The notes below the pieces were generated by a model that saw only the letters and a program-made list of their open reading frames with translations, was not told the DNA's origin and made no database searches. The position numbers and the translations under genes are program-made. A stretch of 25,000 nucleotides of DNA, taken from NCBI GenBank assembly GCA_903813345.2, contig CAIIXF020000246.1, positions 1 to 25,000 on the forward strand, read 5' to 3'. Shown here in pieces: positions 22,801 to 25,000 of this stretch; positions within the stretch are counted from its first letter, which is position 1, and each line of letters opens with the position of its first letter. Origin of the DNA: Owenia fusiformis (lineage: Eukaryota > Annelida > Polychaeta > Sabellida > Oweniidae).

Positions 22801-24547
22801 TAATATATGGATTCTACGGGCGCCACCAGCCTGCAATTATTTGGACGATTTTGGTTGCCATGGCAATCTCCAGTTTATGTATTAACACAGATGGAGTTTT
22901 TACAGTTTTAACATGATTTACTTTGTATTTCAAGAATAATGAAGTTTATCAAAAAAATTTATAGATTAGGTATAGTTTTAAACACTTCACATCTAGTATG
23001 TTCATTTGCATGACATATCATGAGTTAGACCTAGATATAGCAAAATAAGTTTTACACACTGTAAAAGCTCCATTCGTTTGAACCTATTGTATAGATTTCT
23101 GTCCTTCGTTCGTTAATATTCTGCATTTTTGTACTATAAATTGCATGTTCACTAGCAATTCTTTAAACGTGCTCATTACTACGAGGTCCAATAGCTACTC
23201 AATAATTGCATTCCGAACGTTCACTTTCTTCTCAACCAAACTGGTTTTAACAACTGTCTTAGATATATCATGATCACATAAAGTAACAGTAACTCTAATT
23301 CACAAAGTTTGTTTGGGCTCTTCCCTTGAGTGTTATGGCCTCCACAACTCTGAAGGTGTCTCTGTTTATCTGTTACAGCCCTCCTTCAGCTTATTCTGTA
23401 TTGATGGCCGGACGACTGGATGGAGCTTACCCTAGCGCATGTACGTGCAGCAACAGGCAGCAAACCGTCCTACTGTCACAGAAAATTTAGTATTATTGGA
23501 CAATATCATAGGGAATCTCTCCGGCTCATCTCAAAACAATGTTTAAGACAAGAATATCTGTGTAGTGTGCTAAGCGTGATGTGGGGCCACCAGTTAATAG
23601 AGCGGCCCGTTGTTGCCGCGATGTCATAGACGACCTACCTGCAGTTGTTTCTCTATGTAGCCCTAGCACTAATCCTAACCGTCGACACACTTAAGACTTA
23701 ACCCTACGTATTTCAACGGTTAGGGTTGGGTTTAGCCCTCTAGCTATGCGAGAGAAACCGGCTGACGTCACACTAGGAGCGTTCGCCGATGGCTAACCCC
23801 AACCCAAATGAAACGAAACACCTGGGGTTAAATTTGCCTTTAGTGACTAAAGACAATACTAGACAGTAGGCGGTTTCTGCTTATTGCATGACGCACATAG
23901 TACTATGTTGGCAATTAGGTTGATTTGGAAAAAGGTTATTCTGTGTGGCGCATTCGTTCAAATCTTTTTGTCACAGCTACGTTGTCTCTCTATCTAACGC
24001 ACACGTTGTGGAGTGTTGTGAAGTTGTGAAGCCTCTATCCCTTATGTTTGTTTGGTGGGGAATTTAACTTCCCATTTAATAGTATATTTTCTGTCAAGGG
24101 TATAAAGGATTTTGCTATCGAACATATTGATACTTTGTAGCAATTTGCTTTCCTCCCTTGATGATTTTCCTAAATCTCTATTACTGATATTATATGTTTA
24201 CCACCATTTCTTTGTAACCGAAAGACTTGCATGAAATGCGCTGCTAGGGTTGGTTCTTCACAGCCCACTAACAAGTTTTCGTTGAAAATCTAAAAATCTA
24301 ACTCGTTTTGGAATTTGGATGTCCATTACAGTGTGAAGACGCCTTCAGGGAATTGCAGTGTAAAATCAATCAGTCACGTCACGTATTGACCTTTGACATC
24401 ATGATATGCATTTATTGAAACCAGTCAATGATCATATCCATTCATTCACTATGCTAGTGTAGATCAGAATATCAAAATTGAATTTCTAGAGCCTAGCTTC
24501 GATATGTTATTTTTTCAGAGTTTTCAAAACTGATGCTCGCAGATTGA
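13613..24547 (+). CDS. TnC: Gene 2, cassette 2 isoforms: troponin C, 153 aa (shared leader inferred)
   Basis: Join 13613-13615, 14351-14393, 20410-20553, 20783-21025, then either 22732-22760 (type A) or 24519-24547 (type B). The exons are certain; their joining to the gene 2 leader is inferred from phase and from the lack of another leader. Loops are: EF1 DRRGQDRIPIRE (dead), EF2 DKEGSGYISVDE (Glu at position 3, otherwise good), EF3 DKRNCGQINTED (doubtful), EF4 DTDGSGTVDFEE (canonical). The junction with exon 2 gives Asn16 instead of Lys16. Identity to cassette 1 is about 66% over the two large exons. The endings are EFYKLMNSD and EFSKLMLAD. Alternatives are a separate paralogue with an unseen leader, or trans-splicing. 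Confidence 0.72.
13616..14350 (+). other. Gene 2 intron 1
   Basis: A 735-nt AT-rich phase-0 intron. No coding exon or clear repeat was recognised. Confidence 0.8.
14351..14393 (+). CDS. TnC: Gene 2 coding exon 2, shared leader
   Basis: The acceptor ends TTTTTCCAG and the donor is GTAAGT. This 43-nt exon encodes residues 2-15 (SAEVPVKLTEDQIA) and the first base of residue 16. LTEDQIA is the typical TnC lead-in to EF1. No second copy was found anywhere downstream. Confidence 0.92.
15641..15666 (+). other. G-quadruplex motif
   Basis: Four G-runs of 3, 6, 5 and 5 are separated by TTA, ATA and A, which satisfies the G3+N1-7 rule. It is on the transcribed sense strand, so it could form in both DNA and pre-mRNA of gene 2 intron 2. 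Confidence 0.8.
16310..16492. repeat. Degenerate tandem repeat, roughly 30-35 bp period
   Basis: About five diverged units share CAAA, then a TATAG or ATAGAGG core, then GAAGTGTACATTGT-like sequence. Unit lengths vary and the limits are approximate. It is in gene 2 intron 2. Confidence 0.5.
17098..17375. repeat. Inverted repeat, 17-bp perfect arms
   Basis: CATGTTTCAATCTACAA at 17098-17114 is exactly complementary to 17359-17375, with 244 bp between. No target-site duplication is visible. It could be a small MITE or an intronic RNA stem. Confidence 0.75.
18045..18188 (+). CDS. TnC: Gene 2 cassette 1, exon 3a: EF1 and start of EF2
   Basis: The acceptor ends CTTTTTAG and the donor is GTGAGC. 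It is 144 nt with phase 1 at both ends. It encodes residues 16-63 with EAFDKFDRR and IANAFKAM. The EF1 loop lacks the acidic residues needed for Ca2+. It stops inside the EF2 loop after DQE. Confidence 0.95.
18404..18646 (+). CDS. TnC: Gene 2 cassette 1, exon 4a: EF2 end, EF3, most of EF4
   Basis: The acceptor ends TGTTTAAAG and the donor is GTGAAT. It is 243 nt with phase 1 at both ends. It carries EEAFRVLDKNNTG (EF3), GLGDDLTDEEIEEMI and the EF4 loop up to position 11. The phase-2 intron of gene 1 is absent. Confidence 0.95.
18647..19518 (+). other. Intron between exon 4a and type A terminal exon 1
   Basis: 872 nt, AT-rich. No other terminal exon with an EF start was recognised. Confidence 0.8.
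19519..19547 (+). CDS. TnC: Gene 2 cassette 1, terminal exon A1
   Basis: The acceptor ends CTTTTCAG. With the phase-1 G it reads EFYKLMTSE and then TGA. It supplies EF4 loop Glu12 and the final helix. It matches A2 at 24 of 29 bases. Confidence 0.93.
19752..19757 (+). promoter_or_regulatory. Polyadenylation signal after terminal exon A1
   Basis: AATAAA lies 205 bases after the A1 stop and 70 bases before the B1 acceptor, with GT-rich sequence at about 19775. It would end A1 messages and remove B1. Confidence 0.6.
19827..19855 (+). CDS. TnC: Gene 2 cassette 1, terminal exon B1
   Basis: The acceptor ends CCCTTTCAG. With the phase-1 G it reads EFSHLMLSA and then TAG. The length and splice phase equal those of A1, and the S-x-LML pattern recurs in B2. 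This supports it as a real alternative last exon. Confidence 0.87.
19856..20409 (+). other. Gap between cassettes 1 and 2, with polyA signals
   Basis: This 554-base gap holds three AATAAA signals (19987, 20182, 20306). The first probably ends type B1 messages. No ATG-GTAAG exon and no LTEDQIA-like exon was found, so no leader for cassette 2 is visible here. The sequence is otherwise very AT-rich. Confidence 0.7.
19987..19992 (+). promoter_or_regulatory. Polyadenylation signal after terminal exon B1
   Basis: AATAAA in the context GAAATAAACATT, 132 bases past the B1 stop. It is the likely 3' end for B1 isoforms; 20182 and 20306 are back-ups. Confidence 0.6.
20410..20553 (+). CDS. TnC: Gene 2 cassette 2, exon 3b: EF1 and start of EF2
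   Basis: The acceptor ends TTATTTTAG and the donor is GTAAAG. It is 144 nt, phase 1 to 1, exactly as exon 3a. It keeps REAFDKFDRR and IANAFKAF; 31 of 49 residues match exon 3a by hand count. The intron that follows (229 nt) is close in length to that of cassette 1 (215 nt). Confidence 0.95.
20783..21025 (+). CDS. TnC: Gene 2 cassette 2, exon 4b: EF2 end, EF3, most of EF4
   Basis: The acceptor ends ATTTCTAG and the donor is GTACGT. It is 243 nt, phase 1 to 1, as exon 4a. It carries REAFRVLDKRNCG (EF3), SLGDDLTPEEIEDMI and the EF4 loop; 55 of 81 residues match exon 4a. Cys at EF3 loop position 5 replaces Thr of cassette 1. Confidence 0.95.
21026..22731 (+). other. Intron between exon 4b and terminal exon A2 (1.7 kb)
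   Basis: AT-rich, with no recognised gene. A 90-codon open frame near 21954-22226 has no known domain and is probably chance. Confidence 0.75.
22732..22760 (+). CDS. TnC: Gene 2 cassette 2, terminal exon A2
   Basis: The acceptor ends ATTTTTACAG. With the phase-1 G it reads EFYKLMNSD and then TGA. It is a close copy of A1 (24 of 29 bases). Confidence 0.92.
22761..24518 (+). other. A2 3' UTR and intron before B2 (1.76 kb)
   Basis: No AATAAA was seen after A2; variants such as TATAAA (near 23135) would have to serve. It contains a foldback region (23674-23805) and TGACGTCA at 23763. No gene was recognised. Confidence 0.7.
23674..23805. repeat. Foldback region with nested inverted repeats
   Basis: CCTAACCGT at 23674-23682 pairs with ACGGTTAGG at 23716-23724. 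GGGTTGGGTTTAGCC at 23723-23737 pairs with 23791-23805 at 14 of 15 positions. The two stems share bases, so they compete. It could be a decayed MITE. Confidence 0.55.
24519..24547 (+). CDS. TnC: Gene 2 cassette 2, terminal exon B2
   Basis: The acceptor ends TTTTTTCAG. With the phase-1 G it reads EFSKLMLAD and then TGA. It shares the S-x-LML core with B1 (17 of 29 bases). It is the last coding exon seen; the 3' UTR runs towards or past the window end. Confidence 0.85.
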
Positions 24548-25000
24548 TACATCATGTGATGTGTACGTCATACGTCATGTGATGTGTACGTCATACGTCA
24601 TGTGATGCGTACGTCATACGTGACGCTAACTGTACAAAGACAATTTATATGAAGCATGTCTGACAGTCCAACTCTGGCATCACCCTTGACAAGTGTTTCT
24701 TTAGCAGACCATTGTATTTTGTTTTAACAACCTTCTTCCTTTATGACGTGTGTCCTTTGAACTATCCTTTAGGTGTTAATTTCTTACGTCAATATTTTAT
24801 TTGGAGTGTGCATCCATTTATGTGTCTTCGATGTATCTTATAATAGGGAGATCGTTTGACGAGTGAATAACCACCTTGAAAGACATGGCAATTATGCTAT
24901 ATTTAACATCTCTTAGCCTTGTATCAAATCCTGTGTGGTGCGTCCACCCATCTCTATTTTTCAATTTGAACAATAGGGTTATCGTATAAGGAGAAATATA
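24548..25000 (+). other. B2 3' UTR and downstream flank
   Basis: It starts with a 23-bp minisatellite, then unremarkable AT-rich sequence. No AATAAA was seen before the window ends, so the message end, or a further cassette, may lie beyond. Confidence 0.6.
24553..24621. repeat. 23-bp minisatellite, three near-perfect copies
   Basis: Units start at 24553, 24576 and 24599. Units 1 and 2 are identical and unit 3 differs by one base. Each unit contains CATGTGATG and TACGTCATACGT. The array starts 5 bases after the B2 stop codon, so it would be the start of that 3' UTR. Confidence 0.92.

Noticed and set aside
24332-24418. An open stretch reading CEDAFRELQCKINQS that resembles an EF1 start, possibly a third-cassette relic.
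   Set aside because: The nearby acceptor is out of phase, the rest does not match exon 3 and a stop follows; chance is likely.

Overview
This is AT-rich, intron-rich animal nuclear DNA. Its only recognisable genes are EF-hand proteins of the troponin C (TnC) family, all on the + strand. Small coding exons are separated by kilobase introns with GT..AG borders and pyrimidine-rich acceptors, and no bacterial features are seen. The proteins fit invertebrate muscle TnC. Gene 2 keeps only EF-hand 4 fully canonical, as in molluscan TnC, so a mollusc or another lophotrochozoan is the best guess. The species cannot be named from the sequence.

Layout. 1-4.9 kb: no supportable gene; a degraded tRNA-SINE-like head and short repeats. 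5.0-11.7 kb: gene 1, six coding exons, 155 aa, with canonical Ca sites in EF-hands 2 and 4 (the arthropod TnC pattern). Its 3' UTR probably runs to polyA signals near 13.16-13.18 kb. 13.6-24.5 kb: gene 2, which starts only about 0.4 kb beyond those signals.

Gene 2 is the main result. One 5' leader (an exon carrying only ATG at 13613, plus a 43-nt exon at 14351) is followed by two tandem copies of a four-exon cassette. Each copy has a 144-nt exon (EF1 and half of EF2), a 243-nt exon (rest of EF2, EF3 and most of EF4), and two alternative 29-nt terminal exons, type A then type B. Either terminal exon completes EF4 with a different last helix. Exon lengths and phases are identical in the two copies, and the proteins are about 66% identical over the cassette (hand count). 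No second leader is visible before copy 2. The simplest reading is one gene that makes at least four 153-aa isoforms by choosing a cassette and a terminal exon. Two fused or partly separated paralogues, or trans-splicing, remain possible.

Genes 1 and 2 share intron positions: after the ATG, before EF1, at EF2 loop residue 4, and at the EF4 loop Glu codon. They are therefore old tandem duplicates. Gene 1 has one extra phase-2 intron after EF3. The products would be Ca2+ sensors of the thin filament, acting with troponin I and T. Having several TnCs with different Ca sites and C-terminal helices in one locus suggests muscle-type-specific Ca2+ regulation (inference).

Introns and flanks hold minisatellites, a G-quadruplex motif with a complementary C-tract, inverted repeats, and six copies of the palindrome TGACGTCA.
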